Of a DNA stretch of 64,000 nt, positions 50,378 through 59,151 are shown one piece after another; position 1 is the first letter of the stretch, and each line of letters opens with the position of its first letter. The stretch spans positions 2,008,501 to 2,072,500 of the forward strand of contig NC_022524.1 of NCBI RefSeq assembly GCF_000473245.1, in the 5' to 3' direction. The position numbers and the translations under genes are program-made. Source of the DNA: Bacillus infantis NRRL B-14911 (GTDB lineage: Bacteria > Bacillota > Bacilli > Bacillales > Cytobacillaceae). The notes below the pieces were generated by a model. The model saw nothing but the letters and a program-made list of their open reading frames with translations, was not told the DNA's origin and made no database searches.

Positions 50378-50723
50378 CCAGAAATTCTTCATATGAAAGC
50401 AGATCACAAAACAGATGCAATCAGTGATCAAACTTGCAAATATAGTCTTTCCATTGTATCTTAAGAGATTGAGTGTATGCTTTAGAAAGCAGGATATTTA
50501 ATTGATCAAAATGTATGATATCCTGCATCCTTTCAGCGATAAAGGAAAGAATTTTTTAATGCTATTTTTAAAAAGGCTCCAATAGGTAAGCTGAAAGCAT
50601 ATACGATTGATGCACAAAGTGTATATATTTAAATATATTTAGAACAGCAGCGTACTTAAAATTTAAAAGCCAACAGGTTCAGTATACTGCCTGAAAATCA
50701 TCTGATATTGCGAGGGTTGCAAA
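50378..50723 (+). other. Long gene-free leader region before sdaAB
   Basis: No credible coding frame. It contains a perfect inverted repeat GCAGGATAT/ATATCCTGC (about 50487-50526) around a 20-base loop without a T run, so not a terminator. If transcription starts at the cre-flanked promoter, this whole region is the untranslated leader of the serine dehydratase operon. Confidence 0.4.
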
Positions 50724-51383
50724 ATGAAATATAGATCTGCGTTTGATATTATTGGTCCGGTCATGATTGGTCCATCGAGCTCACATACTGCTGGTGCTGC
50801 ACGCATCGGCAGGGTGGCAAGGACCCTTTTTGAAAACATGCCAAACAAAGCGGTCATTTCCCTGTACGGTTCATTCGCCAAAACATATAAAGGGCATGGA
50901 ACAGATGTGGCCATTGTAGGCGGGCTTCTCGACTTCGACACATTCGATGAAAGGATTCCGCAGTCCTTGGGCCTGGCAAAGGAAGCCGGCCTTGACATTG
51001 AATTCAGAATAGAAGACACTGTCATGGACCATCCAAATACTGTATCCATTCACTTGACTGACGGTAAGCATGAGCTTGACCTGACAGGCATCTCCATCGG
51101 CGGTGGCACAATAGAAATTACAGAGCTTAACTCGTTCAAACTAAAGCTTTCTGGAAATCCTGCCATACTGGTCATCCACAACGACCAATTCGGCGCCATA
51201 TCCGCTGTCACTCATGTACTGGCGATGCACCGGATCAATATCGGCCATATGGAAGTTTCCCGCAAAGAAAAGGGCCAGATGGCAATGATGGTCATTGAAG
51301 TGGACCAGCGCATCGATCTGGACGTGATCAGAGAATTGGAACAGCTTCCTAATATCACACAAATCATCAGAATGGCAGAATAG
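50724..51383 (+). CDS. sdaAB: L-serine dehydratase, iron-sulfur type, beta subunit
   Basis: A 219-residue subunit: an N-terminal domain with GPVMIGPSSSHTAGAARIGR and HGTDVAIVGGLLDFDT, and a C-terminal ACT-type domain (NPAILVIHNDQFGAISAVTH). With SdaAA it converts L-serine to pyruvate and ammonia using a 4Fe-4S cluster. The alpha subunit gene follows 26 bp later. A cre site 350 bp upstream suggests carbon control, sensible for an enzyme feeding pyruvate. Confidence 0.92.
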   Translation: MKYRSAFDIIGPVMIGPSSSHTAGAARIGRVARTLFENMPNKAVISLYGSFAKTYKGHGTDVAIVGGLLDFDTFDERIPQSLGLAKEAGLDIEFRIEDTVMDHPNTVSIHLTDGKHELDLTGISIGGGTIEITELNSFKLKLSGNPAILVIHNDQFGAISAVTHVLAMHRINIGHMEVSRKEKGQMAMMVIEVDQRIDLDVIRELEQLPNITQIIRMAE

Positions 51384-51409
51384 AAGATTAGGAGCCGGGA
51401 GGGAATACA

Positions 51410-52282
51410 ATGTTATTTCGCAATGTAGCAGAAGTAGTCGAACTTGCCGAAAGCAAGGGCGTTAAAATAGCTGAAATCATGATTCAGCAGGAAATAGAAG
51501 TATCAGGGCGGACACGCGAGGAAATCATTGCCCAGATGGACCGTAACCTGACCGTAATGGAAGAAGCGGTCGAACGCGGCCTGAAAGGCGTCAAGTCGGT
51601 TTCCGGCCTTACAGGCGGAGACGCGGTCCTCTTGCAGAATTATATCAAAAGCGGAAAAGCTTTATCCGGAAACCTGCTGCTTGATGCTGTCAGCAAAGCG
51701 GTTGCCACCAACGAAGTCAATGCCGCAATGGGCGTCATCTGTGCCACACCGACAGCCGGATCAGCTGGTGTAGTGCCTGGCACCCTGTTCGCAGTAAAAG
51801 AAAAGCTGAACCCGACAAGGCAGGAAATGATTGAATTCCTGTTCACATCAGCAGCCTTTGGATTTGTTGTCGCCAACAATGCTTCCATTTCCGGAGCTGC
51901 CGGCGGGTGCCAGGCTGAAGTGGGCTCAGCGAGCGGAATGGCTGCGGCTGCCATTGTCGAGCTGGCAGGGGGAACTCCTTCCCAGGCAGCAGAGGCTATG
52001 GCCATCACCTTGAAGAATATGCTCGGCCTTGTCTGCGACCCAGTTGCAGGTCTGGTTGAAGTCCCATGTGTAAAAAGAAACGCTATGGGAGCATCGAACG
52101 CCATGACGGCTGCAGACATGGCTCTTGCCGGCATCACCAGCCGGATTCCATGCGATGAAGTCATCATTGCTATGTATAAAATCGGACTGACAATGCCATC
52201 CTCACTGCGTGAAACAGCAGAGGGCGGGCTTGCCGCCACTCCAACAGGAAAAAGGCTGCAGGCCGAAATATTTGGAAAATAA
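51410..52282 (+). CDS. sdaAA: L-serine dehydratase, iron-sulfur type, alpha subunit
   Basis: A 290-residue subunit carrying the cluster-binding cysteines: GVICATPTAGSAGVVPGTL, GAAGGCQAEVGSASGMAAA and LVCDPVAGLVEVPCVKRNA. It forms the catalytic half of the enzyme with SdaAB. GGGAGGGAATACA precedes ATG. Terminated just downstream. Confidence 0.92.
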   Translation: MLFRNVAEVVELAESKGVKIAEIMIQQEIEVSGRTREEIIAQMDRNLTVMEEAVERGLKGVKSVSGLTGGDAVLLQNYIKSGKALSGNLLLDAVSKAVATNEVNAAMGVICATPTAGSAGVVPGTLFAVKEKLNPTRQEMIEFLFTSAAFGFVVANNASISGAAGGCQAEVGSASGMAAAAIVELAGGTPSQAAEAMAITLKNMLGLVCDPVAGLVEVPCVKRNAMGASNAMTAADMALAGITSRIPCDEVIIAMYKIGLTMPSSLRETAEGGLAATPTGKRLQAEIFGK

Positions 52283-52292
52283 TATGCTGGAG

Positions 52293-52326
52293 AAATCCTC
52301 TGCTTTTATAAGCGGGGGATTTTTTT
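52293..52326 (+). terminator. sdaAA terminator
   Basis: AATCCTCTGCTT/AAGCGGGGGATT stem (with G-U pairs and one mismatch), loop TTAT, seven T residues. Confidence 0.8.
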
Positions 52327-52450
52327 GTTTTATAACCGTAATTAAAGGTAGGTAAGCAAGCGGAATGGTCATCAAATATTTAAAAAAACATTCCTTGTTG
52401 AAAACAAATAAAACTTTCTGAAAAATCAAGATCATTTGTAGATATTATGC

Positions 52451-52478
52451 TATTATGTAATTACGTAATAACATAAAA
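52451..52478. promoter_or_regulatory. 28-bp palindrome upstream of the HTH-GyrB gene
   Basis: Centred on TTACGTAA, arms TATTATGTAATTAC and GTAATAACATAAAA match at 12 of 14 positions. It lies 26 bp before the start codon of a winged-helix protein and is a natural candidate for its own operator. Confidence 0.55.
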
Positions 52479-52504
52479 GGTGATGCGGAACTACGGAGGT
52501 CATT

Positions 52505-53557
52505 ATGCCATTCAAAGAAGAACTTAACCATATCAAGCAGCAGCTGGAGATTCTTATAAAGAAAGCAGACAGCATAGATGCAGTTTCTTTGATCCAAGAA
52601 AGTGAAGAAGAGAGCCTGTTTACCAGTATCTCCTATAGAGGGACAATAACAACCGATGAAGGAAGGAGAAAATGGAGGCCGGCGTCCAAAACCCTCGGGG
52701 AAGTGCTGGCGCCAGACAGCGGCAGCCTTGCGAATATTCTCTCCTCTCTTGGCCACAAACAAAGAATAGAAATAATCAAGTCTCTCCTGCAGGAGCCGAA
52801 GAATGCAGCGGAATTAGTCAAAGAACTCGGGATGGGGACGACCGGCCAGCTCTACCACCACATGAAGCCGCTGCTGCATGCCGGCATTATTGAACAGAAG
52901 GAAAGGGGAGGAAGCTATTCAATCGCAGTCGATAAAATTCTTCCAATACTTCTCCAGTTGGCTGGCGCAGCAGAAATGTTTGAGAGCAGCCGCTATTCAG
53001 CACTGGAAGCGCTTAGGGAAGAACCAGAAAAAATGGACATGAAAACTGAAGGAGATTTTGACGCAAACATATTGCTGTTTTCACTCATCCATCACGCAGT
53101 CCAGGAGCATGAAGCAGGTTTCGCGTCCAGAATAAATATATACCTGCATAGTGATGGAAGTGCGACTGTTTCCGATGATGGCCGCGGCATCCCGGTTTCC
53201 CTGCTGGAGGGAACCTCCATGAGCAGGCTGCAGGACGTGCTGACAGATGTTGAGAAAAACTATCTGGAAGATTCATTGAATGAAAAATCCGGTATTCCTG
53301 TTGCGGCAATCAACGCTTTTTCAGAAAAGCTGACAGTCCTGATCAAAAAGGACACGATGATTTACAGTCAGGAATATCAATATGGCAAGGCTCTTACCCG
53401 GGTGGTTCCTATAGGGAAAACAAATGAAACGGGAACGAGCATCACCTTTCTGCCGGATAAAAAAGTGTTTAAGAGTGGATTTAATGCTGCAAAGCTGGAG
53501 GGAAAAATAAACGAGCTGCAGGGACTTCACCCAGATTTATTAGTGTCTCTGCAATGA
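52505..53557 (+). CDS. ArsR-type winged-helix regulator fused to a degenerate GyrB-like ATPase domain
   Basis: A 350-residue protein. Residues about 70-160 are a winged helix (LSSLGHKQRIEIIKSLLQEP, GTTGQLYHHMKPLLHAGIIE). The C-terminal half follows the GyrB/ParE GHKL domain: VSDDGRGIPVSLLEG (DDGRG 224-228), GIPVAAINAFSEKL, GTSITFLPDKKVF. The catalytic Glu of EVVDN is Ser and the Mg-binding Asn is His (SLIHHAVQEHEAG), and the GGLHGVG loop is lost, so ATP hydrolysis is unlikely; nucleotide or ligand sensing is possible. It heads an apparent operon with a methyltransferase and an APH-type kinase. Confidence 0.75.
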   Translation: MPFKEELNHIKQQLEILIKKADSIDAVSLIQESEEESLFTSISYRGTITTDEGRRKWRPASKTLGEVLAPDSGSLANILSSLGHKQRIEIIKSLLQEPKNAAELVKELGMGTTGQLYHHMKPLLHAGIIEQKERGGSYSIAVDKILPILLQLAGAAEMFESSRYSALEALREEPEKMDMKTEGDFDANILLFSLIHHAVQEHEAGFASRINIYLHSDGSATVSDDGRGIPVSLLEGTSMSRLQDVLTDVEKNYLEDSLNEKSGIPVAAINAFSEKLTVLIKKDTMIYSQEYQYGKALTRVVPIGKTNETGTSITFLPDKKVFKSGFNAAKLEGKINELQGLHPDLLVSLQ

Positions 53558-53570
53558 AGGGGGAAGAAAG

Positions 53571-54287
53571 ATGTCTGGCTTAGAAACGATTAGAACAGCA
53601 GAAGATGTAATGAACATGCTGGATCTCCTGCTTAAAGAGAAAACTTCATTTCAATGGGACCAATTTTATGAAAGAAGGGAAAACCATGTCCCTTTTTTCA
53701 GAAATGTTCCTGATGAGAATTTGGCTGCTTATTTCAATAAGGGGCAGGTGAAAGCAGGCAGGGTGCTGGAACTCGGCTGCGGACCAGGAAGGAACGCCAT
53801 TTACATGGCAGAAAGAGGGTGCACGGTGGATGCTGTAGATTCTTCTAAAGAAGCACTGAATTGGGCAAGGGAGAGAACGAGGGAGAATCTTGCGAATATA
53901 CGTTTCACTGAAGCGGATATTTTCCAGCTGGACCAGAGCTTTGCCGGATACGATTTTATTTACGATTCAGGCTGCTTTCACCATATCCCGCCGCATCGGA
54001 GAGCCGATTACTTTGCCATCTTGCGTGACAGGCTGAAGCCAAATGGCTTTTTTGCGCTAACATGCTTTGAAAAAAACGGTGAGCTGGGCGGCTCGTCTCA
54101 ATCAGACTGGGATGTCTATAGAGAACGCAGCATGAAGGGCGGACTCGGCTTCACAGAGGAAAAACTCCTCCATTTATTCAGCGATTACAGAGCAGTTGAA
54201 ATCAGACCGATGAAAAAGAAGAACGGGGATGATGCAGAGTTCGGTGTTTCCGGCCTGCTGACTGCGCTTTTTCAAAAGAAAGAATAG
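53571..54287 (+). CDS. Class I SAM-dependent methyltransferase
   Basis: A 238-residue Rossmann methyltransferase with motif I VLELGCGPGRNAIYMAERG (residues about 65-83), motif II VDAVDSSKEAL and FIYDSGCFHHIPPHRRADY as motif IV region. Resembles the tellurite/thiopurine-type group but the substrate is unknown. It begins 13 bp after the HTH-GyrB gene and ends 10 bp before the next, so it sits inside one operon. Confidence 0.8.
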   Translation: MSGLETIRTAEDVMNMLDLLLKEKTSFQWDQFYERRENHVPFFRNVPDENLAAYFNKGQVKAGRVLELGCGPGRNAIYMAERGCTVDAVDSSKEALNWARERTRENLANIRFTEADIFQLDQSFAGYDFIYDSGCFHHIPPHRRADYFAILRDRLKPNGFFALTCFEKNGELGGSSQSDWDVYRERSMKGGLGFTEEKLLHLFSDYRAVEIRPMKKKNGDDAEFGVSGLLTALFQKKE

Positions 54288-54297
54288 GAGACCTGCT

Positions 54298-55188
54298 ATG
54301 GATGAGAGAATAAAAGGATTATTAAAGAATGTACAGGAAGAATGCGAAGGAAGAACCCACATTTCAGATATTGAACCATTTGCGTTTGGTGTTGAAAATT
54401 GCGTGTTCAAGGGCTATTCACCTGAGTGGGGAAAGGTAGCCATCCGGACTCCCTGGTCCCGGCAGATTGATAGGGAAACAGATACCATCAGCGATTCAAG
54501 GGTGGGATTGCTGAAAGAATATGCATTGACTGGCCATGGCAGAAAGTATGGCCTGCCGGTGCCGGCCATCTGCCATCTGCACCTTGGTGAAACAGCAGAT
54601 TTTCTGGTTCAGGAATTTGTGGAGGGAGATCAGAGTGTCTCCATTGAAGAAATAGGAAGAATTGCAATGGAGCTTCACAGCATTGAAATTTTGCCAGAGT
54701 CAGGCGTCTCTGAGCAGGATGTACACCAGTCATTGGCTGAGAGGATTGCCATGAGGGCAAAAGCAGCTGAAAGGGTTTTAAAGTGCAGTCTGCCGCTGCC
54801 TGACCCGGAAGATATTTTCGGAATCTTATCTTCATTCAAGCATAAAAAGCGTTTGCTGCATATGGATCTGAGGCCGGAAAACCTTATTTTCCAAAAAGGA
54901 AAGGCGGCTGCTGTCATCGACTGGACAAATGCGCTGATTGGAGATCCTGTCCTGGAGCTTATGAGAATAAAAGATTATGGGCTTCTGACAGATGAATTTA
55001 TCCTGGGATATGCAGGGGCGGAGTTGGAAATAGCAAGGGTGCCAGAGGCTGTTCAGTATCTTTATCAGTTTGATACAGCCACAATGCTTGCCGTGTTATT
55101 TCATACTGAAAGCATTGATCCAAAACAGGGGGAAGCAGCGGGGATAAGAGTTAAGGAGCTTCATAGAAGAATAGCCTATCTATTGTAG
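54298..55188 (+). CDS. Aminoglycoside phosphotransferase (APH) family kinase
   Basis: A 296-residue kinase-fold enzyme. Catalytic loop LLHMDLRPENLIF (HxDxxxxN) and metal loop VIDWTNALIGDPVLEL are intact. An N-terminal ATP lobe and C-terminal helices follow the family plan. APH family members phosphorylate aminoglycosides or many other small alcohols; substrate cannot be told. Third gene of the operon; its stop codon lies within a long inverted repeat. Confidence 0.8.
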   Translation: MDERIKGLLKNVQEECEGRTHISDIEPFAFGVENCVFKGYSPEWGKVAIRTPWSRQIDRETDTISDSRVGLLKEYALTGHGRKYGLPVPAICHLHLGETADFLVQEFVEGDQSVSIEEIGRIAMELHSIEILPESGVSEQDVHQSLAERIAMRAKAAERVLKCSLPLPDPEDIFGILSSFKHKKRLLHMDLRPENLIFQKGKAAAVIDWTNALIGDPVLELMRIKDYGLLTDEFILGYAGAELEIARVPEAVQYLYQFDTATMLAVLFHTESIDPKQGEAAGIRVKELHRRIAYLL

Positions 55189-55215
55189 TTTATAATATTA
55201 TTATGTAAACTACAA
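55183..55215. repeat. AT-rich inverted repeat at the end of the APH gene
   Basis: Perfect 10-bp arms TTGTAGTTTA (55183-55192) and TAAACTACAA (55206-55215) around 13 A/T-rich bases, overlapping the stop codon. No T run follows, so it is not a standard terminator; it could be an mRNA-stabilising hairpin or an operator for the downstream gene. Confidence 0.6.
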
Positions 55216-55297
55216 AGGCTCAAACATTCCAATCCCCATTTCCGCCGCAATAAGCTATAATAGAAATTGTCAAAAGATTAGAAATAGGAGTGTTAGC

Positions 55298-56245
55298 ATG
55301 TCTAAAAATGTGGGGATTATCGGACTCGGTGCCATCGGAGAGAGAGTGCTGAGAAATTTTCAGTATAATGAAGGAACAAGAGTCGCAGCACTTTGCGATA
55401 CGAACGAAACCCGGCTCGAAGCTCTTAAAAGCGAACTAGGGGAAGTTGCTTTGTACAGCAACTATGAGGAACTATTAAATAATGAAGAAATCGAACTAGT
55501 ATACATAGCCGTGCCTCCAAAATTCCACCATCAGATCGCTTTGGATGCAATTAAAAAAGGAAAACATATTCTTTGTGAAAAGCCGCTTGCCAATTCAATT
55601 GAGGAAGCAAAGGAAATGGCAGAGGCTGCAGAGGCGGCCGGCATCGTCAATGCAATCAATTTTCCAATGATGTACAGCAATGTGTTCCGCCTTTTCAAGG
55701 AAAAAGCAGCAGATGGGTCGCTCGGTGAAATTAAGCGTGTGGAAGTAAATCTTCATTTCACTGAATGGCCAAGGAAATGGCAGAAGAATAATTGGATCGC
55801 CGGCAGGGAGCAGGGCGGATTCATCCGCGAAGTCGGGCCGCACTATATCCAAATGATCATGGACGTTTTCGGCGATATTAAGGATGTCCGTTCCTTTGTT
55901 GACTATCCTGAAGATACGGATTTATGCGAGACAGGTTTTGTGGCAGTGATGACGGCTGGCGAGAATATTCCTGTCGTCTTCAACGGTGCGAGCGGGATCG
56001 GCCAGCAGGAAAAGATTTCTTTCAAGATTTTTGGAGAAAAAGGGACCATTGATCTGCAAAACTGGAGCCAGCTTGCTGAAAGCACGATTGATGGTGAAGC
56101 AGAAATGCTGCCTGTCGAGCGTGAAAATGATATGGATCTTGTCAGCGAAATCTGCCATAGCATTGATGGGGGAAAAGCAAGGATAGTCAGCTTTAATCAA
56201 GGATACAAAGTGCAGGAAGTTCTTGAGCAGCTGCTGAATACATAA
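55298..56245 (+). CDS. Gfo/Idh/MocA family oxidoreductase
   Basis: A 315-residue NAD(P)-dependent dehydrogenase. Rossmann start VGIIGLGAIGERVLRNF, the ELVYIAVPPKFHHQIALDAI strand and the hallmark CEKPLANSIEEAKEM are present, with a C-terminal alpha/beta substrate domain (GPHYIQMIMDVFGDI). Substrates are usually sugars, inositols or bile pigments; not assignable here. A TATAAT near 55250 may be its -10 element. Confidence 0.8.
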   Translation: MSKNVGIIGLGAIGERVLRNFQYNEGTRVAALCDTNETRLEALKSELGEVALYSNYEELLNNEEIELVYIAVPPKFHHQIALDAIKKGKHILCEKPLANSIEEAKEMAEAAEAAGIVNAINFPMMYSNVFRLFKEKAADGSLGEIKRVEVNLHFTEWPRKWQKNNWIAGREQGGFIREVGPHYIQMIMDVFGDIKDVRSFVDYPEDTDLCETGFVAVMTAGENIPVVFNGASGIGQQEKISFKIFGEKGTIDLQNWSQLAESTIDGEAEMLPVERENDMDLVSEICHSIDGGKARIVSFNQGYKVQEVLEQLLNT

Positions 56246-56268
56246 TTAAAGGACTTGGGGGAAGCAGA

Positions 56269-57117
56269 ATGGGTCTGCGTTTTACTATATATGAAAACCC
56301 GCAGGAATTTCTGCAGAGAACAGAAAGGTTCCTGCTTAAACGTGAAGCTGAAAACAATCTTCCGCTTGGGCTGCTGTACCAGGCTGCAGAACCTGACAGC
56401 CCTTATAAAAATCCCTTACTTGCATTGGCAGAAAGGGAGGCAGAAATCATAGCAGCACTGATCATGACACCGCCGCACTATCTGATATGGTCTGCAGGAG
56501 ACATTCCTGATGAAGCGGCTGCTTTGGTCCTGCGCGAGCTTTTTGAAAGAAACATATCTTTTCCGGGAATCGTGGCACCAAAGGAAACAGCGCGGAAGGC
56601 TGAAGCGGAATGGAAGAAATTGACCGGTGCCGGCAGCGAAACTGTGATGGATCAGAGGATTTATATCCTGGAGAAAGTGAACGATCTTCCATATGCAGGC
56701 GGAACATTGTCACTGGCTTCTGAAAAGGATGAGGAGCTCGCTGCAGGCTGGATATCCGATTTCAGCAGAGCCACTCCTGAAAATACCCTGAGCATAGAAG
56801 AGGGAAGGAAAAAGGCCCGGCAGTTTATCTCGGAAAGATCCCTTTATTTATGGCTAAAGGATGGCAGGCCGGTTTCCATGGCGAAAAAAGCAAGGCCAAC
56901 CAAACATGGTGTTGTTGTCAATCTCGTCTATACGCCTGATGAGGAGCGGAAGAAAGGCTATGCTTCGGCCTGTGTGGCGGCATTGAGCAGGGAATTGCTG
57001 AAATCCTATAAGTTTTGCTCACTCTACACAGATTTAGCCAATCCAACCTCCAATCATATCTACCAGGAAATCGGCTATAAGCCGGCAGCTGATTCTGTGA
57101 TGCTGAAGTGGGTTTAA
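56269..57117 (+). CDS. GNAT family N-acetyltransferase, two-domain
   Basis: A 282-residue protein. The C-terminal half is a GNAT domain (VVNLVYTPDEERKKGYASAC is the acetyl-CoA loop, then LYTDLANPTSNHIYQEIGYK). The N-terminal half (residues 1-130) is a degenerate GNAT-like partner domain, a plan common in Bacillus. Acceptor unknown. Ribosome site GGGGGAAGCAGA. Followed by a terminator. Confidence 0.75.
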   Translation: MGLRFTIYENPQEFLQRTERFLLKREAENNLPLGLLYQAAEPDSPYKNPLLALAEREAEIIAALIMTPPHYLIWSAGDIPDEAAALVLRELFERNISFPGIVAPKETARKAEAEWKKLTGAGSETVMDQRIYILEKVNDLPYAGGTLSLASEKDEELAAGWISDFSRATPENTLSIEEGRKKARQFISERSLYLWLKDGRPVSMAKKARPTKHGVVVNLVYTPDEERKKGYASACVAALSRELLKSYKFCSLYTDLANPTSNHIYQEIGYKPAADSVMLKWV

Positions 57118-57128
57118 ATTGAAAACGG

Positions 57129-57158
57129 AAGGCCAAATCACGGAGATTTGGCCTTTTT
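57129..57158 (+). terminator. Terminator between GNAT and APH-like genes
   Basis: AAGGCCAAATC/GATTTGGCCTT stem, short loop, T run. Confidence 0.85.
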
Positions 57159-57176
57159 ATCATCGGAGGTGACAGG

Positions 57177-58106
57177 ATGCTGGAAAGGCTGGCAGAGGAA
57201 ATACCGCTGCTCAAGAAGAGCATCGGAATTGTCCGTTTACAGAAAGGATTTTCACAAGATGAGAAGTATATGGTTTCTTTGGATAAAAGCAAATTACTTC
57301 TGAGGCTCTTTGATTTGTCAGGACTTCCATCAAAAAGACAAGAGTTCACGATTTTAGAAAAAATGCATGGTTATGCTATCCCCTGCTCCCAGCCAGTAGA
57401 GATTGGCGAAGCAGGAGGGAGAGGATATATGATCACCACCTTTATCGAGGGGAAGGATGCGGAGGAAGAAATAAAGCTCCTTTCTGATCAGGATCAGTAT
57501 GCAATAGGGTTAGAGGCCGGAAGTCAATTGAGGAAAATGCATCAGCTTCATGCTCCTGAAGGAATGCCTTCCTGGTATAAAAGGAAAGCAGAAAAGCATA
57601 AGAAGTATATGGAAGCATATTCTTCATGCGGTGTAAAAATCAAATATGATGATAAAATCATCCAGTTTATTGAAAAAAACCTTCACAGGATGAAAAAACG
57701 TCCCAGCCTTTTTCAGCATGATGACTACCATCCTGGTAACCTGATTATTCAAAATAAAAGTCTGGCCGGCATTATTGACTTTAACCGGTTTGACTGGGGA
57801 GATCCGATACATGAATTTCTAAAAATCGGCATCTTCAGCCGTAATATAAGCATTCCTTTTTCAATTGGCCAAATAAAAGGCTACCATGATCAGGAAGAAC
57901 CGGGAGAGGCGTTTTGGACCTTATATTCCGTTTATCTGGGAATGTGTGCTTTTTCCACGGTTATCTGGACATTAAAACATACCCCTGAAAACCTTGAGGG
58001 GATGATGGAAAAAGTGTATCTGTTTTTGGAAGACCATGATTATTTTTCTAAAATGAGGCCTAAGTGGTACGATTTGCATCAGGGGGGACAGCGCCAGTGG
58101 AAGTAA
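57177..58106 (+). CDS. APH-family kinase, second copy in the region
   Basis: A 309-residue aminoglycoside-phosphotransferase-fold protein: N-lobe with KYMVSLDKSKLLLRLFDLS, catalytic loop FQHDDYHPGNLII (HxDxxxxN) and metal loop IIDFNRFDWGDP. It differs from the kinase at 54298-55188 and belongs to the macrolide/homoserine-kinase-like side of the family. GGAGGTGACAGG precedes ATG. The next gene starts inside its end. Confidence 0.78.
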   Translation: MLERLAEEIPLLKKSIGIVRLQKGFSQDEKYMVSLDKSKLLLRLFDLSGLPSKRQEFTILEKMHGYAIPCSQPVEIGEAGGRGYMITTFIEGKDAEEEIKLLSDQDQYAIGLEAGSQLRKMHQLHAPEGMPSWYKRKAEKHKKYMEAYSSCGVKIKYDDKIIQFIEKNLHRMKKRPSLFQHDDYHPGNLIIQNKSLAGIIDFNRFDWGDPIHEFLKIGIFSRNISIPFSIGQIKGYHDQEEPGEAFWTLYSVYLGMCAFSTVIWTLKHTPENLEGMMEKVYLFLEDHDYFSKMRPKWYDLHQGGQRQWK

Positions 58107-58543
58107 ACTATCAAATTTATGCCGGAATGCCAAAACAGGAAATGCTGGACAAAATCCTTCCATTGCATGCTTCCATTTTCGGGGAATCGGGCCAGCTGGA
58201 AAGTAAGATGGCTGATAAGCCTAAGCTGCTTGTTGCAGTTGCTGCCTGTCAAGAACGGGTAATTGGCTACAAGATGGGCTATGAATTAGAGGAGAGCAAG
58301 TTTTACAGCTGGCTCGGCGGTGTTGATGAGGAGTTCAGAGGAAGTGGAATTGCTTCCAGGCTGATGGAGATGCAGCATGAATATATCAAGCGGCGGGGGT
58401 ACAGGCTGGTCCGGACAAAAACGATGAACAAGTGGCGGGACATGCTGATCCTGAACATAAAGCACGGATTTGATGTAATGGAAACATACATAGATGAAAA
58501 AGGGATGCATAAAATCATCCTTGAGAAAAAGCTGCGGGACTAG
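58097..58543 (+). CDS. GNAT family N-acetyltransferase
   Basis: A 148-residue single-domain acetyltransferase (WLGGVDEEFRGSGIASRLME is the acetyl-CoA pyrophosphate loop; MLILNIKHGFDVMETYIDEK near the end). GTG 58097 is chosen, 10 bases inside the preceding kinase gene, with GGGGGGACA upstream; coupled translation is likely. Acceptor unknown. Confidence 0.75.
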   Translation: MEVNYQIYAGMPKQEMLDKILPLHASIFGESGQLESKMADKPKLLVAVAACQERVIGYKMGYELEESKFYSWLGGVDEEFRGSGIASRLMEMQHEYIKRRGYRLVRTKTMNKWRDMLILNIKHGFDVMETYIDEKGMHKIILEKKLRD

Positions 58544-58689
58544 CAAAATTATTTATGGAAGAAAAAGGTTTTGGCTGTTTTTTGTCGAAATATTCCTTAT
58601 TACACATTTCGGAGGTAGACAGTGTTCTTATTATTTTATTGAGATCCGGGAAATCAACATACCTAATAAATGACAGGAGTTGAATTCTT

Positions 58690-59097
58690 ATGATCTATAC
58701 ATCTTCCTTAAAGGGCATTTCATCTGACATGCTGAATGGTTTTTTTGCAGATTGGCCGAATCCTCCCTCCCCGGACACGCATCTGAAATTGCTGGAAAAC
58801 AGCTTTAAAGTGGTCCTCGCCATCGATGAAAAAGCGGAGCAGGCAGCCGGCTTCATCACTGCCATCAGTGACAATGTTCTATCTGCGTATATCCCATTGC
58901 TCGAAGTCCTCCCGGAATATCAGCACCAAGGGATAGGAAAAGAGCTGTTAAACAGGATGCTTAAAGAACTTGATGGCCTTTATATGATTGATCTGCTTTG
59001 TGATGATTCCCATGCTCCGTTCTATGAGAAGGCGGGAATGACTAGGGCCGGCGGAATGGTATTCAGAAATTATGAGAGGCAATCAGGTGTAGAATAG
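58690..59097 (+). CDS. GNAT family N-acetyltransferase
   Basis: A 135-residue acetyltransferase with the classic loop PLLEVLPEYQHQGIGKELLN and DDSHAPFYEKAGMTRAGGMV, the form seen in many small GNATs acting on free amines. Ribosome site AGGAG is 11 bases before ATG. A 146-bp gap precedes it, so it may have its own promoter. Confidence 0.8.
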   Translation: MIYTSSLKGISSDMLNGFFADWPNPPSPDTHLKLLENSFKVVLAIDEKAEQAAGFITAISDNVLSAYIPLLEVLPEYQHQGIGKELLNRMLKELDGLYMIDLLCDDSHAPFYEKAGMTRAGGMVFRNYERQSGVE

Positions 59098-59151
59098 GGG
59101 GAGCACAGGGGTATACTCAGTGCTTTTTTCTAAATGAGCGAGGAGAAATAT

